Source: Candidatus Zixiibacteriota bacterium (GTDB lineage Bacteria; Zixibacteria; MSB-5A5; UBA10806). From it: a DNA stretch of 32,616 nt. The notes beneath the pieces are model-generated. The model worked only from the letters and a program-made list of their open reading frames with translations, searched no databases and was not told the DNA's origin. The stretch lies in NCBI GenBank assembly GCA_024641335.1, contig JAHEDG010000031.1, forward strand, positions 1-32,616. Reading direction: 5' to 3'. Made by a program: the position numbers and the translations under genes. Of this stretch, positions 1-7,077 are shown in pieces (position 1 is the first letter of the stretch; every line of letters starts with the position of its first letter).

Positions 1-618
1 GGCGGAAGCGCTACCATCAATGACGCTTATCTCCTGGCGGTCTTGCTTAAGGCCGGATCGCTGCCGGCCAATGTCGATATTCTGCAGAGTACCGTGGTGG
101 GGCCGGCCCTGGGCCTGGATTCCATACATAAGGGCCAGACATCATCATTAATCGGCCTTTTGCTGGTTGTCTTTTTCATGGGAATATATTACAAGTTTTC
201 AGGCGTGATCGCGGATATCGCTCTTCTTTTGAATATTCTCTTTGTAATGGCTTTCATGGTTCTACCGGGAGTCAATGCCACTCTGACCATGCCGGGCATC
301 GCCGGAATAATTCTGACCGTGGGTATCACGGTCGATTCCAACGTGCTGATATTCGAGAGGATTCGGGAGGAGTTGCGAACAGGTAAGACGGTCCGGGCTT
401 CCATCGACGCGGGCTACGACCGGGCGCTTCTGACCATCATCGACTCCCACGTAACCACCCTGATAACGGCGCTTTTCCTGTTCATCTTCGGATCGGGTCC
501 GGTTCGGGGATTTGCCGTGACTTTGTCTGTGGGTGTGTTCTTATCGTTGTTCACCGCACTGTTTATCACCAAGGTGATATTCGATATGCGAAAGAAATAC
601 AAAGGCCTTTCCATTTAA
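1..618 (+). CDS. secD: Protein translocase subunit SecD, C-terminal part (5' end outside window)
   Basis: SecD works with SecF in the inner membrane, using the proton gradient to help the SecYEG/SecA channel release proteins into the periplasm. Only the last 205 codons are present; the reading frame is open to base 1. The visible part begins inside the conserved stretch before the membrane domain and contains LPANVDI and VGPALGLDSI, the usual junction of the periplasmic P1 domain with TM2. About five hydrophobic segments follow. The motif VGITVDSNVLIFERIREE is the classic SecD/SecF TM4 signature. The gene ends with TAA at 616-618, 14 bases before secF, so the two are an operon. The identification is firm from motif order and from the secF neighbour. 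Confidence 0.96.
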   Translation, partial: GGSATINDAYLLAVLLKAGSLPANVDILQSTVVGPALGLDSIHKGQTSSLIGLLLVVFFMGIYYKFSGVIADIALLLNILFVMAFMVLPGVNATLTMPGIAGIILTVGITVDSNVLIFERIREELRTGKTVRASIDAGYDRALLTIIDSHVTTLITALFLFIFGSGPVRGFAVTLSVGVFLSLFTALFITKVIFDMRKKYKGLSI

Positions 619-632
619 CGGGGTAGAGTTTT

Positions 633-1619
633 ATGTTACGGATAATAAAAGAGACAAACATCGATTTTATAGGAAAACGGAACCTTGCGTTTATCTTCTC
701 CGTACTTCTGTCTGCGTTGGGGATCGTGGCGTTCATAATGATTATTCTGGGGAAAGCCAACCTTGGTCTTGATTTCACCGGAGGCGCCGAGATTATAGGC
801 AGTTTTGAAAAGCCGGTATCGGTTGACGAGGTGCGTAACGCTTTGGGAGAGATCGGTTTTGGGAAGGCCAAGATTCAGAGCATGGTGGGCGAGGGGTTTG
901 TTAATTCGTTCATTATTCGGGTTCAGGGGAAGATCGAAAACGCGGTCGCCGAAACAACTTATACCGAGGACGGACGGCAGGTAGTTAATATGAAGGCAGT
1001 TGAGGGTGACGCGCTCGGAGATCTTCTGAAAAATGCTATCGCCGGTTATTTCAAGGACAATAAATTCACCCTGGATTCCACCAATAATATCAGCGGCAAG
1101 GTGGGGGAAAAACTAACCGCCGACGCTATCAAGGCGGTGATTTTCGCCCTGATCGGAATCATGATCTATATCTGGATCAGGTTCGATTTCCGTTTCGGAG
1201 TGGCCGCCACAATCGCCACCTTCCATGACGTTCTGGCTGTTTTGGGTATTTATTTCCTGCTCAACCGCGAGGTATCTCTTTTGGTGATTACCGCCCTTTT
1301 GACTCTGGCAGGGTATTCCCTGACCGATACTGTGGTCGTGTTCGATCGTATCAGGGAGAATCTGAAACAGTTCCGCAAACGAGGCGATTTCGGTTCCACA
1401 GTTAACTTGTCGATCAACGAAGTGCTTTCCAGAACCGCCATAACTTCAATAACTACAGTCATGGTGGTACTGGCCATCTTGTTTTTCGGCGGCGAAGTCT
1501 TATTTGATTTCGCCCTGGCTCTGACTCTAGGAATTATCATAGGTACATACAGTTCGGTTTTCGTGGCCAGTCCGATTATAGTAGAATGGGAAAAGCGTTC
1601 TCCCAGACGCGTAAAGTAA
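633..1619 (+). CDS. secF: Protein translocase subunit SecF
   Basis: Inner-membrane partner of SecD in the Sec auxiliary complex, 328 aa, a normal length for SecF. TM1 (about residues 15-40) is followed by LGLDFTGGAEI, the SecF signature. A periplasmic domain comes next (about 45-160). Then come five membrane segments, with TLAGYSLTDTVVVFDRIREN (about 225-245) matching the RND-type SecF motif. The ATG at 633 lies 14 bases after secD, with a GGGGTAGAG ribosome-binding stretch just upstream. Transcription probably ends at the hairpin at 1642-1671. Nothing unusual is seen. Separate secD and secF is the common state, although some FCB relatives carry a fused secDF. Confidence 0.97.
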   Translation: MLRIIKETNIDFIGKRNLAFIFSVLLSALGIVAFIMIILGKANLGLDFTGGAEIIGSFEKPVSVDEVRNALGEIGFGKAKIQSMVGEGFVNSFIIRVQGKIENAVAETTYTEDGRQVVNMKAVEGDALGDLLKNAIAGYFKDNKFTLDSTNNISGKVGEKLTADAIKAVIFALIGIMIYIWIRFDFRFGVAATIATFHDVLAVLGIYFLLNREVSLLVITALLTLAGYSLTDTVVVFDRIRENLKQFRKRGDFGSTVNLSINEVLSRTAITSITTVMVVLAILFFGGEVLFDFALALTLGIIIGTYSSVFVASPIIVEWEKRSPRRVK

Positions 1620-1641
1620 AATAGAAGTTTTTTGCTGCAAT

Positions 1642-1671
1642 AAAAAAGCGGGATATTATTCCCGCTTTTTT
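1642..1671. terminator. Bidirectional rho-independent terminator between secF and a beta-helix gene
   Basis: An 11-bp perfect inverted repeat, AAAAAAGCGGG / CCCGCTTTTTT, with an 8-base loop. The A-run on one side and T-run on the other let it act on both strands. It sits between two convergent genes, secF (+) ending at 1619 and the minus-strand gene ending at 1692, so it can serve both. Confidence 0.9.
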
Positions 1672-1691
1672 ATGTTGGAATTTTGAGGATA

Positions 1692-3086
1692 TTACTTCAA
1701 TAAGACCATTCTGGCGGTTTGCCGGGAGTCGGCGGTTTCGATCCGTCCGAAATATACTCCGCTGGGATACGCCGAAGCGTTCCATAAGATCCGATGTCGT
1801 CCGGCTTCTTTAACTCCGGAGAACAGGTCGGCGACCTGTCTTCCCATAAGATCGAAGACCGAGATAGTGATAGCCGATTGTTTCGGCAGATCGAAAGCCA
1901 AAACCGTCGAACCGTTGAACGGGTTCGGGTAATTTTCGGTAATTCCGAATGTTTTCGGCGGATCGATAGTTTCCGAATCGCGAACGTCTACCATGATGGT
2001 TCCCCCGCCGAAGATACCGATATCGGATCTCGGTTCACCCAGGCCGAGTCCGCATTCCAGCAGGCTGTCGGCCAGACTCGGATCGCCGGCGTCGATACAG
2101 GGAGAATCGTAGGGGTCGCCGCAGTAGGTCGACATAAGGTGGAAATCGCGGCCATCGGCGTTGCGGAAATATGGGTTGGCGTTGATATTGCCCGTGCCAT
2201 CCCAGCCTCCTTCGACATCGCAATAGGTAATCGGAGGATTAGTGCTTATCAGCAGAAGCTGAGGGCCGTCGGGCGCGTAATTGCCCCAGATAATATTATT
2301 GACGATCTCCGGATAGGAAGCCAGTGATCTGATACCCCCGCCTGATTCGGCCTGATTTTTGTAGACGGCGTTATTTCTGATTATCGCGTCCGAATTATAG
2401 ATACAGTTTATTCCTCCGCCTGTCCGCGCCGTGTTGCCGCTGATGATATTGTTCTTGATTTCCGGATTGGAAAATTCGATATTGATACCGCCTCCGTAAT
2501 CGGATGTATTTTCGTGTATTAAATTATCATGAATCGATGGGCTTGATAAATAAAAGCAGGAGATTCCCCCGCCGCCGCCGGTGGTGATATTGCCAGAAAT
2601 TATATTATAGCTTATTACCGGCTGGGAATACCATCCGCAGTAAATGCCGCCTCCCCTGATGGTCGATTGATTTTCTTTGATAATATTGTATGAGATAGTC
2701 GGACTGGAGTTCAGACAGCGAATTCCGCCGCCGGTATTTTTCGCCCCATTTCCATTTTGAATTGTAAAGCCGTATAATACTGCCGATTCGTTTTCCTGAG
2801 AATCGAACCAGATTACGGTTTCAGAACCGCTGCCGTCGATTATAGTCGATGACAAATATGATTTATCCTCGATGATGAGAAACAGCGAGGCCAGTACTAT
2901 GTTTCGTCCGCTGAAATCTATGTTTTCGTAGTAAGTTCCGGGATCAACCAGAACCGTATCGCCATCGACCGAGGCCAGAATGCCGGCCTGGATCGAGGGG
3001 AAATCGTCCGGTATGGAGATTATGCGCGCGGTCGCAGGCAGAGCCGCGACAACCATGGCGATCATTATTATTGCAAATATCTTCAT
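1692..3086 (-). CDS. Secreted right-handed beta-helix protein with YPNPFN-type C-terminal sorting domain
   Basis: Predicted exported surface protein, 464 aa. A signal peptide (about residues 1-20, ending ATA) is followed by IPDDFPSIQAGI and GDTVLVDPGTY, the usual opening of pectin-lyase-like parallel beta-helices. At least six rungs of the form SxPxIxxNxIxxNxxxxGGGIxC follow (about 110-290). The C-terminal 80 residues contain ENYPNPFNGST and end RMVLLK, the pattern of type A T9SS-like sorting domains found across the FCB group. The start is set at ATG 3086, because GGAGGG lies 7 bases upstream; an in-frame start seven codons earlier lacks this. It is a paralogue of the next gene upstream (3391-4881) in the helix part only, as the tails differ. 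Its ligand or enzymatic activity cannot be told from the sequence. Confidence 0.9.
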   Translation of the reverse strand: MKIFAIIMIAMVVAALPATARIISIPDDFPSIQAGILASVDGDTVLVDPGTYYENIDFSGRNIVLASLFLIIEDKSYLSSTIIDGSGSETVIWFDSQENESAVLYGFTIQNGNGAKNTGGGIRCLNSSPTISYNIIKENQSTIRGGGIYCGWYSQPVISYNIISGNITTGGGGGISCFYLSSPSIHDNLIHENTSDYGGGINIEFSNPEIKNNIISGNTARTGGGINCIYNSDAIIRNNAVYKNQAESGGGIRSLASYPEIVNNIIWGNYAPDGPQLLLISTNPPITYCDVEGGWDGTGNINANPYFRNADGRDFHLMSTYCGDPYDSPCIDAGDPSLADSLLECGLGLGEPRSDIGIFGGGTIMVDVRDSETIDPPKTFGITENYPNPFNGSTVLAFDLPKQSAITISVFDLMGRQVADLFSGVKEAGRHRILWNASAYPSGVYFGRIETADSRQTARMVLLK

Positions 3087-3194
3087 TAATTTCCCTCCGC
3101 AAAACAAATCAGTCCCGCTAACCCTAAGGGTATCGGTTCGCCGGTATGATCCATTACGGACGAAAAATTTCCTCGGAAAGCGTTTCGTTGAGTT

Positions 3195-3243
3195 GTGTAA
3201 CGAGGGTCGTTCAGGAGTGTAACGAGACCGCGCAAAACGCGGT
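3195..3243. repeat. Direct repeat GTGTAACGAG x2 next to a small hairpin
   Basis: GTGTAACGAG occurs at 3195-3204 and again at 3217-3226, a 22-bp period. It is followed directly by the inverted repeat ACCGCG-CAAAA-CGCGGT (3227-3243). The block lies in the probable 5' leader of the minus-strand beta-helix gene, between its candidate promoter and its start. A binding site or leader structure is possible; no known motif is recognised. Confidence 0.5.
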
Positions 3244-3256
3244 TTGTCTTACAACA

Positions 3257-3285
3257 ATAATATAATTTGTTTCAGTTATACACAA
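3257..3285 (-). promoter_or_regulatory. Candidate sigma70-type promoter for the 1692-3086 gene
   Basis: Reading the minus strand, TTGTGT (3285-3280) and TATTAT (3262-3257) are separated by exactly 17 bases. A start near 3250 would give a leader of about 165 bases containing the repeat and hairpin at 3195-3243. The call rests on hexamer match and spacing only. Confidence 0.5.
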
Positions 3286-3390
3286 AGATATGATTGATAA
3301 TGTACTGTTATTCAACGTTTCATACGGAAACCAGGCATCGGGATATACCTGCAGCGTTTTGTGAGGATATAAGAATAAGCGATGGCGCAG

Positions 3391-4881
3391 TTATTCCGGC
3401 GGGCAATCGGCGCAGGGATTGCATTCGCCTATGGATCCTTTGAAATAGGCGACTCCATATGTAATATCCAGGCCATTGTACGAGCAGCTGGCGTTGACAT
3501 CGCCGGCAACATACCATGTATCGCCCGGAACACATTCGCATTCATACGGCGGCGGCGGGCCGTTCTTGAAATAATTCACTCCGAAGGTGACGTCAAGGCC
3601 GTTGTAGCCGCCGCTGTTGTTGGCGTCGCCGATTACATACTGGCATCCCGGCGGCTGGCTGGCCTGGCCTCCTCCGCCGTAGGCTCCCATATCGGCGCGC
3701 GGTTGTCCCAACCCCCGAAGACAATCGGTATCCGAATCGAGGCTGTCGGGGTGGCCGGCATCTATGCAGGGGGAATCGTTCTGATCGCCGCATTGCACCG
3801 CTTCCAAATGAAAATCCCCGTTAAGAGAATCTCTGAATATGGGATAAATATTGATATTGCCGTCACCGCTCCAGCCGCCCAGGACATCCGAATAGGTCAC
3901 GACTGTAGTGCTGTTCATTGAAAAAATTTCATTGTCTACAATAGCCGAGTTATTCCAGACAATGCTGTTGATTATGGTTACGGTCGAATAGCGGATAAAA
4001 AACCCGCCTCCATAGATCTGCGCCCAGTTGCCGGATACGGTGTTATTGCGGATTGAAGGCGATGAGTTCCAAAGGCAAAGACCGCCGCCGTATCCTCCCA
4101 GAGCCGTATTGCCCCTGATAACGTTATTGACTATCGATGGATTGGAATAATCGCAGTATATTCCGCCGCCCTCGCCTATTGGGTAATCCTCGACATTATT
4201 ATCCAGAATTTCATTCCCCTTGATCAGAGGATGAGCGTGGAAGCAGTATATACCTCCGCCGTCTCCCGCTTCGTTGAGAATAATGGAATTGAATTCGATG
4301 GCCGGATTCGCGTTGTTATGGCAGAAAATCCCTCCTCCACCACCTCCAAACCAGATGCTGGATTCGTTTTCCGTGATTACGTTATTTGTTATCCACGGAT
4401 TGGAACCGTTTCCGCAATAGATTCCTCCTCCGGCTCCCCCGGAACTGTCTTCGGCCATATTGAATCTGATTAGATTATGTGAAATTACAGGCGAAGCCCC
4501 ATAGTTGCAGTGAATTCCCGCGCCGGTATCGGCCCGTCCGTACTGGATGGTAAAACCGGTAAGAAGGGCTGACGCGCTTTCGCCGGAGCTGAATGTTACC
4601 ACCGTACCGGTATTCTCGCCGTCGATTACTGTCGAGGAAATATAGGATGTGTCACCGGTAGTAAGAAACAGGGATGCCAGGGTGATATCGCGGCCGTTGA
4701 AATTGATATGCTCAAAATAAGTATCGGGCTGCGCCAACACTGTGTCGCCGTCGGCCGATGAATCGATTCCCTGCTGTACCGAGGGGTAATCTGCCGGGAT
4801 ATTGATTATAGCGGCCAATGATATCCGGCCTGCTGTGATAACGGTGATAAGAAGAAGCGTGAGATATTTTTTCCTGTTCAT
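3391..4881 (-). CDS. Secreted right-handed beta-helix protein with paired dockerin-like tail
   Basis: Predicted exported protein, 496 aa. A signal peptide (about 1-23) is followed by IPADYPSVQQGI and GDTVLAQPDTYF, the same beta-helix opening as in its neighbour. About eight rungs rich in GGGIYC and NPxIxxNxI follow (about 115-330). From about residue 410 the tail carries two copies of a module, GDANNSGGYNGLDVTFGVNYF and later GDVNASCSYNGLDITYGVAYF, separated by a YECEC segment and closed by a Cys-rich CNPCADCPPE end. This paired module resembles a dockerin in its D/N-rich loops but is not canonical. The same tail ends the protein at 17245-18657. A GAGGG about 10 bases upstream supports ATG 4881. 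It differs from its neighbour in lacking YPNPFN, so it may be retained at the surface by another route (inference). Confidence 0.88.
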   Translation of the reverse strand: MNRKKYLTLLLITVITAGRISLAAIINIPADYPSVQQGIDSSADGDTVLAQPDTYFEHINFNGRDITLASLFLTTGDTSYISSTVIDGENTGTVVTFSSGESASALLTGFTIQYGRADTGAGIHCNYGASPVISHNLIRFNMAEDSSGGAGGGIYCGNGSNPWITNNVITENESSIWFGGGGGGIFCHNNANPAIEFNSIILNEAGDGGGIYCFHAHPLIKGNEILDNNVEDYPIGEGGGIYCDYSNPSIVNNVIRGNTALGGYGGGLCLWNSSPSIRNNTVSGNWAQIYGGGFFIRYSTVTIINSIVWNNSAIVDNEIFSMNSTTVVTYSDVLGGWSGDGNINIYPIFRDSLNGDFHLEAVQCGDQNDSPCIDAGHPDSLDSDTDCLRGLGQPRADMGAYGGGGQASQPPGCQYVIGDANNSGGYNGLDVTFGVNYFKNGPPPPYECECVPGDTWYVAGDVNASCSYNGLDITYGVAYFKGSIGECNPCADCPPE

Positions 4882-5097
4882 TTTTCGGACCCTCTTGTTC
4901 GATTGAAAGAAGAGACATTTGTATACGTTTAACTGAATTAATAACAGTATTTTGATGTTTTTGGATCCAATTTTTACGAGTCGGGTTCACGATGACTGTA
5001 TTTCGCCTCGCGTTTTCGAAGTTATGCCAGGCTCTGACTCGCGGTTAACATCTTAATAAAGCGCTGGGGGCGGGCATGCTCGACCTCAGCCATAATC

Positions 5098-5247
5098 TCA
5101 TTTCAACAGCACCATCTTAATATCCTCCGACCGCGATCCCGCCTCCAGCCGGGCGAAATAACCCGCGAGGCCGTTGATGTCAGTTCGAATTGAAGCATAA
5201 TTCAGGATTCTATTCTTAATCCTGACCGAGGCAGCGCTCCAATTGCT
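5098..5247 (-). pseudogene. Relic of a YPNPFN-type C-terminal sorting domain
   Basis: On the minus strand a 49-codon open stretch ends GYFARLEAGSRSEDIKMVLLK followed by TGA at 5100-5098. This matches the last 20-odd residues of the intact sorting domains in this window (for example VYFGRIETAD and RMVLLK in the 1692-3086 gene, and IYLYSIRAGG and RMVLLK in the 28781-30970 gene). A WSAAS segment that should sit about nine residues earlier is displaced by roughly 20 residues, and an in-frame stop lies at 5250-5248. No YPNPFN, signal peptide or start codon is present. It is best read as the tail of a deleted secreted-protein gene. Confidence 0.7.
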
Positions 5248-5443
5248 TCAATGAGAGAAAAAGGTAATCGGGCAGATTTTCTCATAATCATTCCTGGTAT
5301 GATAGAAACCGAAAAAATACGTTTCTCAATTTACATTGAAATATATGCTGGTCCATCCACGATGTCAAGGAAATGGTGGCTTATTCTGGATCTATTTGCA
5401 CATTCTAAGGATAGGCCTGATCTTTTTTTAGTTCAATTTTCTC

Positions 5444-5471
5444 TTGACCAAATAGTAATTAGTTCTATATT
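5444..5471 (+). promoter_or_regulatory. Promoter of the Rieske/cytochrome operon
   Basis: TTGACC (5444-5449) and TATATT (5466-5471), 16 bases apart, are each one mismatch from the sigma70 consensus. Transcription would start near 5478, about 64 bases before the Rieske gene. It is the best promoter match in the gap. Confidence 0.6.
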
Positions 5472-5501
5472 AATCAGCCAATCGGGCAGGAGTGCCTGAG
5501 T

Positions 5502-5519
5502 TTGTGAAATAAAGCACAT
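5502..5519. promoter_or_regulatory. Imperfect CRP-family-like site in the operon leader
   Basis: TTGTGA-AATAAA-GCACAT is one base away from the core TGTGA-N6-TCACA palindrome of CRP/FNR-superfamily regulators. It lies some 25-42 bases downstream of the predicted transcription start, a position that would suit repression. A perfect version of the palindrome is present at 14162-14179 in the same window. Confidence 0.35.
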
Positions 5520-5541
5520 TCAAGTTAAGAAGGAGCAGCCA

Positions 5542-6003
5542 GTGGCAGATGAAAAAATCCCCCGCCGTGACGCCATAAATTATCTTCTGGGCGCCGGTAT
5601 AGGGGCTTTGGGGGCGGCGACTCTGTATCCCATAGCGCGGTATATTATCCCACCGCCCGCTTCGGGTTCGGGTACGTCATCCGTTTCCGCCGGTAAAGTG
5701 GGAGAGCTCAAACCGAACGAGGGAAAAATTTTCAAGTTCGGCAACGCCCCTGGGATTTTGATTCTCAAGCCGGGCGGTGACCCCGCCAGCGCTTTGAGTT
5801 ACGCGGCCTTCACCGCGGTATGCACGCATCTAAACTGCACTGTTCAATACCGGACCGACATAAAGGAAATATGGTGCGCCTGTCATAACGGCCATTTTGA
5901 TCTCAACGGCAAGGTCATCTCCGGTCCTCCTCCCGAAGCGCTCAGGGAATTCCGGGTAGCCATCAAGGGCGACGAAATATTTGTCTCCAGCGAGGAGGCT
6001 TGA
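5542..6003 (+). CDS. Rieske [2Fe-2S] subunit of a cytochrome bc-type complex
   Basis: Electron-transfer subunit that takes one electron from quinol at cytochrome b and passes it to a cytochrome c. It is 153 aa. The N-terminus has RRDAINYLLGAG and one hydrophobic segment (about residues 15-36), a Tat-type signal anchor as usual for Rieske proteins. The cluster boxes are CTHLNC at 94-99 (ligands C94 and H96) and CACHNGH at 112-118 (ligands C112 and H115, with C99 and C114 as the usual disulfide pair). GTG is the start, with AAGGAG 6 bases upstream. The cytochrome b gene starts just after the stop, so the two are co-translated. The protein is short, like bacterial b6f/menaquinol types. Box II reads CACHNG rather than the common CPCHGS. 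Confidence 0.95.
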   Translation: MADEKIPRRDAINYLLGAGIGALGAATLYPIARYIIPPPASGSGTSSVSAGKVGELKPNEGKIFKFGNAPGILILKPGGDPASALSYAAFTAVCTHLNCTVQYRTDIKEIWCACHNGHFDLNGKVISGPPPEALREFRVAIKGDEIFVSSEEA

Positions 6004-6005
6004 TC

Positions 6006-7076
6006 ATGGCGGAGAAAAACGCGCTTTACAAGTGGTTTGACGAGCGGGTCGACCTGGTAAATCTCGAAAAATTCCTAAGACATAAAACTGTTCCGTACCA
6101 CCGTCATTCTCTGTGGTACTATGTCGGAGGGATGTGCCTGTATCTTTTCATCGTTCAGGTGATCACCGGCATTTTACTGCTTCTATATTATAAGCCCACG
6201 GCCGAGGCCGCCTACGAATCGGTTCAGTATATAATGACCGAAGTGCCGTTCGGATGGCTGATAAGATCAATTCACTCCTATGCCGCCAATCTCTTTATCG
6301 GTTTTGTGTTTTTGCATATGTTCTCCGTGTTTTTGATGAAGGGTTACCGTAAGCCCAGGGAGATCACCTGGATCACCGGTGCCCTGCTCCTTTTCCTGGC
6401 CATGGGTTTCGGGTTTTCCGGGTATCTTCTGCCCTGGAACCAGTTAGCCTACCTGGCCACTAACGTGGGAACCAATTTCGCTGTTATGGTGCCTTTCGTC
6501 GGCAAATGGGTCCTGGAGTTTCTGCGCGGCGGTACGGAAGTAACCGGCGCCACGCTGACCAGATTTTTCGGATTTCATGTGGCGGTGCTGCCGGGCATAG
6601 CCACCGCGCTGTTGGGCGCCCATCTGCTCTTCGTGCAGCGTCAGGGGATGAGCGTTCCGATATCCATCGAGAAGGAGATAAACGCCGGCAAGGCCAAACG
6701 GCTGGAGATACCGTTTTTCCCCAATTTCCTCTACCGTGATGTAGTCGGCTGGAGCCTCGCTTTCGGTTTGATTATCCTGCTATCGTCGCTGTTCCCCTGG
6801 GAGCTGGGGGAGAAGGCCGATATCTTAAAACCGGCGCCTCCCCATGTCAAGCCGGAATGGTTTTTCGTGTTCATGTATCAGACTTTGAAATATGTTCCCA
6901 AGGCGGTAGGCGTATTCGGCTTCGCTATCGCCGGAGGTATCTGGGTTCTTCTGCCGTTTTTCGACAGCAAATCGAACCGGGGGGAATTCAACAGGCTTTA
7001 TACCATAATAGGAATAGCGGCGGTCGTCTATATGGTCGTCTTTACCATAATCGGCTATGTGGCCCCGGGGGAATAA
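6006..7076 (+). CDS. Cytochrome b subunit (fused b6 plus subunit IV type)
   Basis: Membrane quinol-oxidising subunit carrying two b hemes, 356 aa with about eight TM segments, combining in one chain what b6f complexes split into cytochrome b6 and subunit IV. Heme ligands are H90/H104 (13 residues between) and H191/H206 (14 between), the spacing typical of b6-type rather than mitochondrial bc1-type proteins. The quinol-site motif reads PEWF at residue 283, where most homologues have PEWY. ATG 6006 is chosen because GAGGAGG lies 7 bases upstream; a TTG at 6000 overlapping the Rieske stop is less likely. Gene order Rieske then cytochrome b matches other quinol:cytochrome c reductase operons. No cytochrome c1 or f follows; multiheme cytochromes take that place. 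Confidence 0.95.
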   Translation: MAEKNALYKWFDERVDLVNLEKFLRHKTVPYHRHSLWYYVGGMCLYLFIVQVITGILLLLYYKPTAEAAYESVQYIMTEVPFGWLIRSIHSYAANLFIGFVFLHMFSVFLMKGYRKPREITWITGALLLFLAMGFGFSGYLLPWNQLAYLATNVGTNFAVMVPFVGKWVLEFLRGGTEVTGATLTRFFGFHVAVLPGIATALLGAHLLFVQRQGMSVPISIEKEINAGKAKRLEIPFFPNFLYRDVVGWSLAFGLIILLSSLFPWELGEKADILKPAPPHVKPEWFFVFMYQTLKYVPKAVGVFGFAIAGGIWVLLPFFDSKSNRGEFNRLYTIIGIAAVVYMVVFTIIGYVAPGE

Positions 7077-7077
7077 G

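Larger units (their letters stand above)
3087..3390. other. Intergenic region between two minus-strand beta-helix genes
   Basis: This 304-base gap holds the candidate promoter, direct repeats and hairpin listed separately. No coding potential is convincing, and the stretch next to the upstream gene's stop (3300-3390) shows no clear terminator. Confidence 0.6.
4882..5541. other. 660-base intergenic region holding a relic and the respiratory-operon promoter
   Basis: Contents are a minus-strand remnant of a sorting domain (5098-5247), a good promoter (5444-5471) and a CRP-like half-palindromic site (5502-5519), all listed separately. The stretch 4990-5095 shows nothing recognisable. An open frame at 5251-5499 has no ribosome binding site or protein-like composition and is not called. 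Confidence 0.6.

Noticed and set aside
3382-3921. 179-codon plus-strand frame antisense to the beta-helix gene
   Set aside because: It is the complement of a repetitive, G/C-rich coding region; the minus strand has the signal peptide, repeats and ribosome site. The same applies to 1794-2327.
5251-5499. 82-codon plus-strand open frame in the gap before the Rieske gene
   Set aside because: No ribosome binding site; composition looks random, and its end overlaps the operon promoter.
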